A DNA stretch of 64,000 nucleotides from an uncultured Collinsella sp. (GCA_900541015.1 UQIB01000001.1:87776-151775); one strand, 5' to 3'; counted from the stretch's first letter, positions 49,591-58,140 are shown. The notes: generated by a model from the letters alone, not told the origin. A program made the numbers and translations.

Positions 49591-50490
49591 TTAGCGGCAA
49601 AGCTCCTTGATGCGCGCGACGGCGCGTTCGATGTGTTCTTGCGGGGTGGAGGCTCCGGCGGTAATGCCGATGTGGCGCGCGTCGGCAAACCACGCGGCAT
49701 CGATCTCGGATGCCTCCTCGATGTGATGCGTGCACTCGCAGGCGTCTGCGCAAATCTGCGCCAGGCGGCGGGTGTTGCCCGAGTTCTTGCCGCCCACCAC
49801 GACCATGCAGTCGCAGCGGTTGGCAAGTGTGGCTGCTGCCTGTTGACGCTCACTCGTGGCGGCGCAGATGGTGTTGATCACACGCAGCTCCTGCACGCGC
49901 GGGGTTATGGCGGCCACGACCTCGGCGAGGTTCTGCGCGGTCTGGGTGGTCTGCACGACGAGGCCTACCTTGCCCTTGAACGACAAGGCGTTGGCGTCGG
50001 CGGCACAGCTCACGACCAGCGCATCAGTGCCGGCGTGGCCCAGGATGCCCTCCACCTCAGGGTGACCTGGCTCGCCTACGACCACCACGCGGTAGCCCTC
50101 GCGCACCAGGCGCTCGGCTGCCATATGGACCTTCTTCACGTAAGGGCAGGTGGCGTCGACGACGTTAAGGCCACGCTCGCGAGCGGCATCGATCACCTGC
50201 GGCACCACTCCGTGCGCGCGAATGATTACGGTGCCCGATGCGGCGTCGTCCAGGTTCTCGGCCAGGCCAACGCCTGCCTCAGCAAGCTCGCGCACCACGA
50301 TGGGGTTATGGATGAGCGGACCCAAGGTATGAACCTGAGTGCACTCCCCTGCCTGCGGCGCGGCGGCTAGCGCCATATCGAGCGCACGCTGTACGCCGTA
50401 GCAAGTACCGGCGTGGGCGGCGATCTCGATGGTAGGCGCGGTTGCCTGGTCGGACGCAGTCGCGGCGGTGTTCGTCACATTCTCGCTCAT
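49591..50490 (-). CDS. ispH: 4-hydroxy-3-methylbut-2-enyl diphosphate reductase IspH
   Basis: Last step of the MEP pathway, an Fe-S enzyme forming IPP and DMAPP for undecaprenyl and tRNA prenylation. The 299 residues have AHAGTCYGVQRALDMAL with the first cluster Cys, IIRAHGV, DATCPYVKKVH, EPGHPEVEGILGH, VVVGGKNSGNTRRLAQIC and HHIEEASEI. The start at 50490 follows GGGCAGG. It is separated by only two bases from plsC. The first motif reads GTCYGV instead of the E. coli GFCAGV, a normal variation. Confidence 0.94.
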   Translation of the reverse strand: MSENVTNTAATASDQATAPTIEIAAHAGTCYGVQRALDMALAAAPQAGECTQVHTLGPLIHNPIVVRELAEAGVGLAENLDDAASGTVIIRAHGVVPQVIDAARERGLNVVDATCPYVKKVHMAAERLVREGYRVVVVGEPGHPEVEGILGHAGTDALVVSCAADANALSFKGKVGLVVQTTQTAQNLAEVVAAITPRVQELRVINTICAATSERQQAAATLANRCDCMVVVGGKNSGNTRRLAQICADACECTHHIEEASEIDAAWFADARHIGITAGASTPQEHIERAVARIKELCR

Positions 50491-50492
50491 GG

Positions 50493-51221
50493 CTAGAACC
50501 TGCCCGGATGCTCGGCGCACAGCTCGTCGCGCATGGCGTAGACGCGGTTCATGGCCTCGGACTCAAACCAGGCCAGGCGCTCCGTGCGCTTAAGCCCGGC
50601 CGGTGCGTCGGAAAGCGAGACAGCCTTGCCGGCGCGGATCCAGCACTTTTTGGGACGCATGAGCTTTTTGCCCTTAGGCGTGATGTCGGACCAGCCGCAG
50701 ATGGCGAGTGGGTTGACGGGCGCCTTGCCCATCTGGGCGATGAGCGCAAAACCGCCGTGAATCTCGGGCTTGATCTCGCGCGAGCGGATGCGTGTGCCCT
50801 CGGGGAAGATCAGGACGTCTTCGCCGCGCTGCAGCGCATGCTGGGCAGCGCGCAGACACTTCATGTCGGCGGTGCCACGCTCGACGGGAATGCCGCCCAC
50901 GCGGCTAAAGGCCCAGCGCACAATCTTGCTCTTGGCGAACTCGGACTTAAAGATGGGGCGGATGCGGCGGCCGCCAAAGAACAGCGCCGTCTCCACGGCC
51001 AAGAGTTCGGCCATCGAGGTGTGGTTGCAGATGACTACGCTTCCGCGGCCTTCCTGGCGCTCAAACAGCAGGTCGGCGTCCTCGACCTTCCAGCGCCACA
51101 TGAGCTTGGAGAAGGCCCAAAGGATGGCCATGACCACCACGACGGTGCCGCGGATGAGCGCCGGGAACTCGGCGTAGGGGGCGTTGTAGTAATCCTCGGG
51201 CGTCTGTTTAAACAGGCGCAT
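50493..51221 (-). CDS. plsC: 1-acyl-sn-glycerol-3-phosphate acyltransferase (PlsC family)
   Basis: Acylates lysophosphatidic acid to phosphatidic acid. The 242 residues have an N-terminal hydrophobic segment (LIRGTVVVVMAILWAF), motif I NHTSMAE, motif II IPVERG-like sequence, motif III LIFPEGTRIRS and motif IV VNPLAI. Motif I has Glu where the canonical NHx4D has Asp. AAAGGAGGT five bases upstream lies inside the end of cmk. With plsY and gpsA in the same run, the pathway from DHAP to phosphatidic acid is nearly complete. Confidence 0.9.
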   Translation of the reverse strand: MRLFKQTPEDYYNAPYAEFPALIRGTVVVVMAILWAFSKLMWRWKVEDADLLFERQEGRGSVVICNHTSMAELLAVETALFFGGRRIRPIFKSEFAKSKIVRWAFSRVGGIPVERGTADMKCLRAAQHALQRGEDVLIFPEGTRIRSREIKPEIHGGFALIAQMGKAPVNPLAICGWSDITPKGKKLMRPKKCWIRAGKAVSLSDAPAGLKRTERLAWFESEAMNRVYAMRDELCAEHPGRF

Positions 51222-51224
51222 GGG

Positions 51225-51911
51225 CTACCTCCTTTGGTTGATGAGGTCCTCGATGATCGAGACGACCTCATCGATGGTGTGGGCGGTGGAGTCGACGTGT
51301 ACGGCGTCCTCGGCGGGCACGAGCGGGGCGACCTCGCGACTGCTGTCGAGCTTGTCGCGCTGCTTGAGGGCGTCGAGGGTTCCGTCGACCTCGGATTCGA
51401 GCTGCTCTGTGCTGAGCGGCTGAGAATCGTTTTGGTGGCGCTGCAGCACGCGACGACGGGCACGCTCGCGCGGGTCGGCGGTCAGGAACACCTTGACCTG
51501 CGCGTTGGGGAACACGACGGTTCCAATGTCGCGACCCTCGGCCACGATATCGCGGTCCTCGGCGGCGCGGCGCTGATGGATGAGCATGGCGGCGCGTACG
51601 CCCGGGTAGGCCGAGACTTTGGAGACGTTGGCGTCCACCTGCGGGGTGCGGATGGCGGCCGAAGCGTCCTGGCCGTCGATGGTCAAGCGCGTGTCCTCGC
51701 CGGTGCCGTTGGTAAAGCGGATCTCGATCTGCTCGGCGAGGGCGTCGATGGCCGCCTCGTCGTCTAGATCGATGTCGCGGTCGAGCGCGGCGAAGGTGAC
51801 GGCGCGATACATGGCGCCCGTGTCGAGCTTGTTAAAGCCCAGCTGGCGGGCGATCTCCTTGGCGATGGTGGACTTGCCGGAACCGGCGGGGCCGTCGATG
51901 GCGACGATCAT
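51225..51911 (-). CDS. cmk: Cytidylate kinase
   Basis: Phosphorylates CMP and dCMP. The 228 residues have P-loop AIDGPAGSGKSTIAKEIAR, the CMP-binding LDTGAMYRAVTFAAL, AEGRDIGTVVFPNAQVKVFL and TADPRERARRR. The order scpA-scpB-rluB-cmk-der is common in Gram-positive genomes; here plsC, ispH and DUF512 are inserted before der. AAAGGAAG precedes the ATG. Confidence 0.95.
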   Translation of the reverse strand: MIVAIDGPAGSGKSTIAKEIARQLGFNKLDTGAMYRAVTFAALDRDIDLDDEAAIDALAEQIEIRFTNGTGEDTRLTIDGQDASAAIRTPQVDANVSKVSAYPGVRAAMLIHQRRAAEDRDIVAEGRDIGTVVFPNAQVKVFLTADPRERARRRVLQRHQNDSQPLSTEQLESEVDGTLDALKQRDKLDSSREVAPLVPAEDAVHVDSTAHTIDEVVSIIEDLINQRR

Positions 51912-51977
51912 GCAATGCTTCCTTTCGATGGTTGACGTGCTGGTATGGTTCGCGGGCGTTGGGGCGCGGCGGGTTGC

Positions 51978-52943
51978 CTAACCCGTGTAGCGCTCGCGGT
52001 AGGTGTTGCGCTTGGGTGCGGAGCCGTGGCTGCCGTGGTGACGCGTGCGGCTGGCGGTGTTGGTCGCGGACGCGCCGGAGCGCTTGGATGCGGCCTGCTT
52101 GGGCGGGATGCCGCCGGCCTTGAGGATCTGCACCTCGCGGTCGGTGAGCTCGCGCCACGAGCCCTTGGCCACGCCCTCGAGCTCAAGGCCGGCAAAGTTG
52201 CAGCGATGCAGGCGGATCACCGGATGGTGGATCTTGCTCAGCATGCGCTTGACCTGGTTCTTGCGACCCTCGCGGATGATGACCTCCACGGCGGTGGTAC
52301 CGGGCTTGACGCCCTGGGGAGCCACGGACTCGGCCTCGCGCGCGTTAATGATGCGGCAGATCGCCGGCTGGCAGAGGCCGTCGTCGAGCTCGATGCCACG
52401 GCGGAGTGGTTCCAAGTCGCGATCGGTCAAGTGGCCGTCCACGAGCGCCTGGTAGGTCTTGTAGACGTGCTTGCTGGGGTGCAGCAGATCCTGCGACAGG
52501 TCGCCGTCGGTGGTAAAGAGCAAAAGGCCCGTGGTGTCGCGGTCCAGGCGACCCACCGGAAAGAGCCCCGGAAAGCGGTCGCGCGGGACCAGGTCGGCCA
52601 CGCAGGGGCGCTCCTGCGGATCGCTCATGGTGGTGAGGTAGCCGGTCGGCTTGTAGAGCATCAGGTACGCGGCGCCCTGGTTGAGCTTGACGGGCATGCC
52701 GTCGACCTCGATATGGTCGCGATCGACATCGACCTTGGTGCCCAGCTCGGTCGCGACCTGGCCGTTGACGGTCACGCGGCCGGCGGTCATCAGGTCCTCC
52801 GAGCCGCGGCGGCTCGCCACGCCCGCGCGCGCCAAAAAGCGCTGTAGGCGCATGGTGTGCGGGTAGACGGGCTGGGTGTCGGTTGCGGGCGCGCCCGTGA
52901 CGCCGGCGGTGCGCGTCTCCCCTACTTCGTTAGTCCTCGTCAT
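51978..52943 (-). CDS. rluB: 23S rRNA pseudouridine synthase, RluB/RsuA family
   Basis: Makes pseudouridine in rRNA; in Gram-positives the enzyme beside scpB is RluB acting on 23S rRNA. The 321 residues have a short N-terminal extension, an S4 domain (MRLQRFLARAGVASRRGSED), the catalytic aspartate in FPVGRLDRDTTGLLLFT and GRKNQVKRMLSKI. A basic Ser/Arg/Thr tail of about 45 residues follows. The start at 52943 has GGAGG and overlaps the end of scpB by 14 bases. The internal start at MRLQRF would remove the extension but has no good ribosome binding site. Confidence 0.92.
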   Translation of the reverse strand: MTRTNEVGETRTAGVTGAPATDTQPVYPHTMRLQRFLARAGVASRRGSEDLMTAGRVTVNGQVATELGTKVDVDRDHIEVDGMPVKLNQGAAYLMLYKPTGYLTTMSDPQERPCVADLVPRDRFPGLFPVGRLDRDTTGLLLFTTDGDLSQDLLHPSKHVYKTYQALVDGHLTDRDLEPLRRGIELDDGLCQPAICRIINAREAESVAPQGVKPGTTAVEVIIREGRKNQVKRMLSKIHHPVIRLHRCNFAGLELEGVAKGSWRELTDREVQILKAGGIPPKQAASKRSGASATNTASRTRHHGSHGSAPKRNTYRERYTG

Positions 52944-53658
52944 GCAAATCCTCCGAGGTCTCGTCGACGACCAGGGCCTCCAAGTCCTCGACTGCCTCAA
53001 CATCTTCAACATCGGTATCGAGCAGTTCGCGCTCTTCGTCCAGGTCCTCGGCCTGCTCCTCGAGCGTGGACTGAATACTTCGGCCGCTCAGGCGCTCGCG
53101 GATAAACTGACGCGACTGCTCGTCGGGGGCAAACTGCTCCAGGTCGGGCAGGTCGCGGGTGGAGCGCAGACCGAACTTTTCCAAGAAGGCGTTGGTCGTG
53201 CCGTAGATGATGGCTTGACCGCGCTGGGGGTCGCGGCCGAGCTCGCGCACCAGCCCCTTGTCCACGAGTGACGCGATGACGCCGTCGGAATTGACGCCGC
53301 GGATGCCCTTGACCACCTCGCGCGTCACAGGCTGGTGGTAGGCGATCACGGCTAGGGTCTCAAGCGCCGCCTGAGACAGCTTTTGCGTGTCCCAGCTCAG
53401 CACATAGGCCTCGACCACGTCGTGGTAGGCGGGGTGCGTAAACAGGCGCCAACCGCCGGCGACCTCGCGCAGCTGAAAGCCGCGGTTGGCTTCCTCGTAC
53501 TCAACCTTGAGCTCAGCGAGCAGCGACGCGCACTCGCCGGGGGCGATATCCAGTGCGCCGGCCAGCGCGGGCGCACTCACCGGGTCGCTCGACACCAGCA
53601 GCAGTGCCTCGAGGGCGCCTTTGAGGCTGTTTGCCTCTAGCGTGGAAAGGGTTGACAT
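52930..53658 (-). CDS. scpB: Segregation and condensation protein B
   Basis: Winged-helix kleisin-interacting subunit of the SMC-ScpAB condensin. The 242 residues have LKGALEALLLVSSDPVSAPA, QKLSQAALETLAVIAYHQPV, REVVKGIRGVNSDGVIASLV and LVRELGRDPQRGQAIIYGTT. A Glu/Asp-rich tail of about 50 residues is longer than in Bacillus. It is adjacent to scpA (11 bases) and overlaps rluB. Confidence 0.94.
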   Translation of the reverse strand: MSTLSTLEANSLKGALEALLLVSSDPVSAPALAGALDIAPGECASLLAELKVEYEEANRGFQLREVAGGWRLFTHPAYHDVVEAYVLSWDTQKLSQAALETLAVIAYHQPVTREVVKGIRGVNSDGVIASLVDKGLVRELGRDPQRGQAIIYGTTNAFLEKFGLRSTRDLPDLEQFAPDEQSRQFIRERLSGRSIQSTLEEQAEDLDEERELLDTDVEDVEAVEDLEALVVDETSEDLHDED

Positions 53659-53669
53659 GGTTGCCGCTC

Positions 53670-54482
53670 CTATTCGGTGAGCTCGGGGCCCTCGCCGGGC
53701 ACATAGGCCTCGGCGCCCTCGACGCGGTTGATTTGAATGGTTCCAAAGATCTCGTCCTGGCTCAGCGTGAGCGAGCCGCGCTTGGCGAGCTCGAGCATGG
53801 CCAGGAAGGTGACGACGAGCTGCTCGGTGGTGGCGTCGCCGTCCAACAGCTCGCGGAAGGTGCAGGTTTGGTGCGCCATGGTAAAGCGGTCGACCGAGGC
53901 CACCGTCAGGTCGAGTGGCACGCGATGCGGCGCCACGTGCTCGGCCTCCAGCAGGAAGGTCTGGCGCTTGCCGTCCAGGTCGGCGCAGATGACGGCGAGG
54001 CCGCGCAGCGTAATGCCGGCCAGGTAGTCGGGCATTAGGCCCAAAAACTCCGGGTCGGGGCCGGCCACACGCGGATGCATACGGCTTTCGGCCTGCATGC
54101 GGGCACCGAGGGCTGCCGCCGCGCCCTTAAACTGCTTGTAGGCGATCAGGCGCTGGATCAGGACCTCGCGCAGGGCGTCGCCGTCGAGCGTGCTGAGTTC
54201 CTCGAGGTCTTCGTCGAACTCGTCATCGTCGTCATCGGCTTTGCGCGGCGTCTCCTGGGGGACCAGCGAGGCGGCCTTGATGTCCAAAAGGGTTGCCGCG
54301 ACCAGCAAAAAGTCGCTCGCCACGTCCAGGTCTAGCGCCTCGATGCGCTCGGCCTCGGCCAGGTATTGCTCGGCCACCTCGCTGATCGAGATGGCGCCGA
54401 TATCGACTTTTTGACGGGTTACCAGCTGCAGCAGCAGGTCGAACGGTCCGCTGTAGACCTGCGTCGACACGCGATACGACAT
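53670..54482 (-). CDS. scpA: Segregation and condensation protein A
   Basis: Kleisin that bridges SMC heads in bacterial condensin. The 270 residues start YRVSTQVYSGPFDLLLQLVT, followed by KVDIGAISISEVAEQYL and FLLVAATLLDIKAASLVP, then an acidic stretch DDDDEFDEDLEEL. It ends in a winged helix (FLAMLELAKRGSLTLSQDEI, FGTIQINRVEG). GGAGG precedes the ATG. It starts the run that continues through scpB to coaBC; no promoter could be assigned in the 83 bases upstream. Confidence 0.94.
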   Translation of the reverse strand: MSYRVSTQVYSGPFDLLLQLVTRQKVDIGAISISEVAEQYLAEAERIEALDLDVASDFLLVAATLLDIKAASLVPQETPRKADDDDDEFDEDLEELSTLDGDALREVLIQRLIAYKQFKGAAAALGARMQAESRMHPRVAGPDPEFLGLMPDYLAGITLRGLAVICADLDGKRQTFLLEAEHVAPHRVPLDLTVASVDRFTMAHQTCTFRELLDGDATTEQLVVTFLAMLELAKRGSLTLSQDEIFGTIQINRVEGAEAYVPGEGPELTE

Positions 54483-54566
54483 CTTCGACCTCCTTTGACG
54501 GCGCCTTCGCGGCGCGGTTTGGGTGCATGTTGCGACCGTTTTGCACGGTCGATCTGTAAGTTTACC

Positions 54567-55250
54567 TTAGATGCCGGCGATTGCGAAGTTGAGCAGCTGC
54601 TCAGCGAGCGGATACACGGTAACGTCGAAATAGCGGCCGATCACGTCGATGCCGGTCCACATGGGAAGCAGGTACAGAACCAGGATGAGGATGGGCATAG
54701 CGTATTGCTGCAGGCGGTAGTAGTTGGCGAGCGCCTTGCCTTTGAGGAATGGCACGATGATCGACGAGCCATCGAGCGGCGGAATCGGGATGAGGTTGAA
54801 GAACGCGAGTGACAGGTTGACGACAATGAACGTGGCGCCGAAGTTCATGATTTGGGACGCAACGGAAAAGGACATGCTGGCGTAGAGGTTGCCGTATGCC
54901 GCGTGCATGAGCGCCGCGGCAAGGCATGCGAGCGCAATGTTCGATGCGGGGCCGGCCACGCTTACCAGGACCTCGTCGCGTTTGGGGTGCTTGAGGTTGT
55001 TGAGGTAGACGGGCACGGGCTTGGCAAAGGCGAACACCGGGCCGCCGGCGGCAAGCATGAGCAGCGGCAGGATGATGGTGCCAAACGGGTCGATATGGCT
55101 GAGCGGGTTGAGCGACACGCGGCCGCGCAAACGGGCCGTCTTATCGCCGAGTGCCCAGGCCGCGGCGGCGTGCGCACTCTCGTGAATAACGATGCCCACG
55201 ATGACGGCGACCGCGCTGGCGAGCAGGTTCATGAGGTAGCTGCTGGACAT
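54567..55250 (-). CDS. Site-2 protease family (M50) membrane metalloprotease
   Basis: The 227 residues form five to six membrane helices with the zinc motif HESAH (VIHESAHAAAAWALGD) and the second motif NLIPIPPLDG. No PDZ domain is present, so it belongs to the short group of rhomboid-like M50 proteases (YwhC type) often encoded beside scpA. The substrate is unknown. Usual HExxH becomes HESAH, which keeps both histidines and the Glu. A small membrane protein gene ends 9 bases upstream. Confidence 0.9.
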   Translation of the reverse strand: MSSSYLMNLLASAVAVIVGIVIHESAHAAAAWALGDKTARLRGRVSLNPLSHIDPFGTIILPLLMLAAGGPVFAFAKPVPVYLNNLKHPKRDEVLVSVAGPASNIALACLAAALMHAAYGNLYASMSFSVASQIMNFGATFIVVNLSLAFFNLIPIPPLDGSSIIVPFLKGKALANYYRLQQYAMPILILVLYLLPMWTGIDVIGRYFDVTVYPLAEQLLNFAIAGI

Positions 55251-55259
55251 GGCGCTCCC

Positions 55260-55556
55260 CTAGCGGACGCGACGCGAGGCGCGCGTGAGCAGGTTGTCGG
55301 CTACAAACAGAATCACGGCGACGATGGCGTAATCCAGGCGAAACACGCCGCCAAAGGGCGACGTGATGACGCCGTAGCCGGCAATGGCGCTCGGCAGCGC
55401 GCGTGAAAGCTCAACGACAAAGCCTACGATCTGCAGCTTGGCGGTCAGGCCGCTGAAGCACAGCAGCACGGTCATCGCGCTCATAAAGATGCCGCAGATG
55501 CGGCACGCGATGGCGATGATGCTCATCGCCACGGCAGCGGCCTTACGAGAGTTCAC
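55260..55556 (-). CDS. Small membrane protein of unknown function
   Basis: A GTG at 55556 with GAGGAG seven bases upstream opens a 98-residue frame with three hydrophobic segments (VAMSIIAIACRICGIFMSAM; FVVELSRALPSAIAGYGVIT; YAIVAVILFVADNLL) and a basic end (TRASRRVR). It overlaps the last 14 bases of the ABC-F gene and ends 9 bases before the site-2 protease, so it is probably cotranscribed with both. The family is not recognised. Longer frame upstream lies within the ABC-F gene. Confidence 0.6.
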   Translation of the reverse strand: MNSRKAAAVAMSIIAIACRICGIFMSAMTVLLCFSGLTAKLQIVGFVVELSRALPSAIAGYGVITSPFGGVFRLDYAIVAVILFVADNLLTRASRRVR

Positions 55557-57576
55557 GCGCGGTCTCCTCTTCGATCTGGGTGGAAAGCTCCAGCCATTCG
55601 TCCTCGAGCTTGGGCAGCTCTTGCTTAAGGCCGTTATATTCCCCCAGCGCGGCGTTGAACTTGTCTTGATCGGCATAAAGCTCTTCGCTCGCCATCAATT
55701 CCATAAGCTCGTCATAGCGGGCGCGCTTTTTGTCGAGCTCTGTCTCGATCTTCTTGAGCTGGTTGCGCACGCCCTTGAGTTTTTTGTTAAGCGCGGCGCG
55801 GGCCTGGGCCTCGGCGCGCTTTTGCTCCTTGGTCTTTTTGCCTTCGGCGGGCTTGGGGGCGGCGACGGGGGTGTCGGCCTGGGCGGCGCTGGCTTTGGTT
55901 GCCTTGGCCGTGGCCGGCGCACTCTCCCCTGCCGCCTCGGCGGCGGCGCGGGCCGCGAGGTCCTCGCGCTTGTAGAGGTAGTAGTCATAGTCGCCGTCGT
56001 AGACCGTGACCTTGCCATCGCGGATGTCGATAACGCGGTTGGCAACGGCTCGCACCAGGTGCTCGTCGTGGCTGATCAGCACGATGGTGCCGGGGAAGTT
56101 TTGCAGGGCGTTCTCGAGCATGTCCACCGAGTCGATGTCCAGGTGGTTGGTGGGCTCGTCCAGGCACAGGAGTGCCTCGGGGGCCACGAGCATTTTGGCG
56201 AGTGCCAGGCGCGCCTTTTCGCCTCCGGAGAGGACGCGGACCTGCTTTTCGATGGAATCGTTGTCGCTAAACAGGAAGGCGCCCAGCAGGCTGCGCTGCT
56301 GCGGCACGGTCCACTTGGGCGTGACGGTGTCAATCTCTTGCAGGACGGTGTTGGACTCGGTCATGCCCTCGAGCGCGTGCTGGGCATAGTAGGCCACACC
56401 CACGTTGGTGCCCAGATCGCGGGTGCCGGTGGTGGGCGGCTCCAGGCCGGCGAGGATCTTCATGAGCGTGGACTTGCCGGCGCCGTTGGGGCCGACGAGC
56501 GCCACGTGTTCGCCGCGGTAGAGCTTGAGGTCGATGTCACTGTAGATGTGCTTGTCGCCGTAGGACTTGGATACACCCTCGAGGCCCACGACCATATCGC
56601 CGGAGCGCGGCGGATCGGGGAACTTAAAGTCGATGTGCTTGTGGCCTTCGGGCAGGATGACGAGCTCCTTTTTGATCTGCTCGATCTTGCGGATGCGCTC
56701 CTGGGCCTGGGCGGCCTTGGTGGGCTTGTAGCGGAACTTGTCGACGAAGACCTGCATGTGGGCGATGTCGCGCTCCTGGGCGGCACGCTTGGCGCGCATC
56801 TGCTCCAGGTTGTCCTCGCGCTGCTTAAGGTAGCTGCTGTAGTTCCCGGTGTAGGTGGTCACGCGACGGTTTTCGAGTGCGGCGACGTGGTCGACGCAGG
56901 CGTCCATGAAAGCGCGGTCGTGGCTGACGATGAGGACGGCGCCGTCGTAGTTGGCGATAAAGCCGCGCAGCCACTGGACACTTTCGAGGTCCAGGTGGTT
57001 GGTGGGCTCGTCCAGAAGCAGCAGGTCGGGGTGGCGAAGGAAGAGCTTAGCCAGCGCGATGCGCATCTGCCAGCCGCCCGAGAACTCGGAGCACGGGCGC
57101 TCAAAATCGGTGACCTTAAAGCCCAGGCCGGACAGGATCTTGCGGGCGTTGCTCTCGAGCTCGTAGCCGCCCAGGTGCTCAAAGCGGTCCTGAACCTGGC
57201 CGTACTCGTTAAGGAGCGCGTCAACATCCTTGCCCTGCTCGGAGAGCTCGGTGATTTGCGCCTGCAGCTCGTTAGCGCGCTCGCCCATGCGGCGGATTTC
57301 TTTAGCGGCGGCCATGACCTCGGCAAGGATGGTGGTGTCCTTGTGCTCCAGGTTGGTTTCCTGCTCGAGGTAGCCCACCTGGCAGTCCTTGGCGTACTGG
57401 ACCTGGCCGGCGTCGGGGCTGTCGATGCCCATGATGATCTTGAGCATGGTGGTTTTGCCGGCGCCGTTGGGGCCCACGAGCGCGAAGCGCTCGCCGGGGT
57501 TGATCTGGAAGGACGCGCCGCTAAAGAGGACGCGCGCGCCGAAGCTTTTTTCGATCTTGTCGACCAGGAGGATCAT
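55543..57576 (-). CDS. ABC-F family ATPase
   Basis: The 677-residue protein has two ATP-binding cassettes with no membrane domain: Walker A GPNGAGKTTM near residue 35 and GPNGAGKSTL near residue 365. ABC signatures are EFSGGWQMRIALA and LSGGEKARLALAK, and Walker B is LLLDEPTNHLD and LCLDEPTNHLD. A linker and a C-terminal Lys/Glu-rich coiled coil (ALNKKLKGVRNQLKKIETEL) complete it. ABC-F proteins act on the ribosomal E site, as translation factors or as antibiotic protection proteins; the coiled-coil tail suggests the Uup/EttA housekeeping side. It lies downstream of tRNA-Ala and a terminator. Confidence 0.93.
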   Translation of the reverse strand: MILLVDKIEKSFGARVLFSGASFQINPGERFALVGPNGAGKTTMLKIIMGIDSPDAGQVQYAKDCQVGYLEQETNLEHKDTTILAEVMAAAKEIRRMGERANELQAQITELSEQGKDVDALLNEYGQVQDRFEHLGGYELESNARKILSGLGFKVTDFERPCSEFSGGWQMRIALAKLFLRHPDLLLLDEPTNHLDLESVQWLRGFIANYDGAVLIVSHDRAFMDACVDHVAALENRRVTTYTGNYSSYLKQREDNLEQMRAKRAAQERDIAHMQVFVDKFRYKPTKAAQAQERIRKIEQIKKELVILPEGHKHIDFKFPDPPRSGDMVVGLEGVSKSYGDKHIYSDIDLKLYRGEHVALVGPNGAGKSTLMKILAGLEPPTTGTRDLGTNVGVAYYAQHALEGMTESNTVLQEIDTVTPKWTVPQQRSLLGAFLFSDNDSIEKQVRVLSGGEKARLALAKMLVAPEALLCLDEPTNHLDIDSVDMLENALQNFPGTIVLISHDEHLVRAVANRVIDIRDGKVTVYDGDYDYYLYKREDLAARAAAEAAGESAPATAKATKASAAQADTPVAAPKPAEGKKTKEQKRAEAQARAALNKKLKGVRNQLKKIETELDKKRARYDELMELMASEELYADQDKFNAALGEYNGLKQELPKLEDEWLELSTQIEEETARELS

Positions 57577-57607
57577 GGTGCCGCCTTTGACCTTGTGTGC
57601 CTATATG

Positions 57608-57635
57608 AAAAAAGGCCCCAACTTGCGTTGGAGCC
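57608..57635 (-). terminator. Terminator after tRNA-Ala
   Basis: On the minus strand GGCTCCAAC pairs with GTTGGGGCC around a GCAA loop, with a T run following (plus-strand A tract at 57608-57613). Confidence 0.85.
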
Positions 57636-57651
57636 TCATTCAATGCTCGGG

Positions 57652-57724
57652 TGGAGACGAGGGGGATCGAACCCCTGACCTCTTGACTGCCAGTCAAGCG
57701 CTCTCCCAGCTGAGCTACGCCCCC
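57652..57724 (-). tRNA. tRNA-Ala (anticodon GGC)
   Basis: On the minus strand the 73-base gene starts GGGGGCGTAGCTCAGCTGGG. It has an anticodon stem CTTGA/TCAAG with loop CTGGCAG (anticodon GGC), a T arm AGGGGTTCGATCCCCCT, and the acceptor 3' half CGTCTCC with discriminator A. The CCA end is not encoded. Confidence 0.95.
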
Positions 57725-57736
57725 GTGCGAAGAAGT

Positions 57737-57765
57737 ACTATACGGGAACTCGGGCGGCGATGCAA
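57737..57765 (-). promoter_or_regulatory. Promoter of tRNA-Ala
   Basis: On the minus strand -35 TTGCAT (57765-57760) and -10 TATAGT (57742-57737) are separated by exactly 17 bases, and the tRNA 5' end lies 13 bases beyond the -10. Confidence 0.8.
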
Positions 57766-57896
57766 GGACATTTTTGGAAAAACTTTCCGGGGGCGCGGGC
57801 GCCGGAGTCCCGCGGGGCGCGACGGCGGAGACCAGCGCCCGCGGGGCCGATGTGGGCGCGCGTCCAGGGCGTCTGGGCCCCTCGATGCCCGAGTAA

Positions 57897-57920
57897 GCCC
57901 GCGGGGCGCGCCCCGCGGGC
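57897..57920. repeat. 24-bp perfect GC-only palindrome in a GC-rich block
   Basis: GCCCGCGGGGCG followed by its own reverse complement forms a perfect palindrome of 24 bases made only of G and C. The surrounding 57770-57970 is far richer in GC than its neighbours, with several GGGCG and CCCGC clusters, and has no credible gene. Confidence 0.8.
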
Positions 57921-57976
57921 GGGCGGTGCTGCCGCCGCCCGCCTATCAGGCTCCACTCCGGCCGCCCCCGGGATTC

Positions 57977-58140
57977 CCGCCACGAAACCGGCCCATCTAC
58001 TACGTTTGGGCGACATCTCCCGAACATGGCGTCTCGGGCAGAAATCAAACCGCAGGTAGACGGCCTGCGGTTTTCGCGAAATACGGGGTATGGTCGAGGG
58101 GTCGGGGTTAAACGTAGTAGATGGGCCGGTTTCGTGGCGG
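57977..58140. repeat. Nested inverted repeat C (31-bp perfect arms)
   Basis: Bases 57977-58007 are the exact reverse complement of 58110-58140. The 102-base interior contains a second perfect stem, AAACCGCAGG (58047-58056) with CCTGCGGTTT (58064-58073) around TAGACGG, and a CCCGA/TCGGG pair before it. Architecture and size resemble elements A and B but the sequence differs. It lies between the tRNA-Ala promoter and the stop of the gene at 58193. No coding frame is convincing. Confidence 0.9.

Noticed and set aside
55384..57678. Long plus-strand open frame opposite the ABC-F gene and tRNA-Ala
   Set aside because: It runs antisense through two Walker motifs and a tRNA; no domain of its own.
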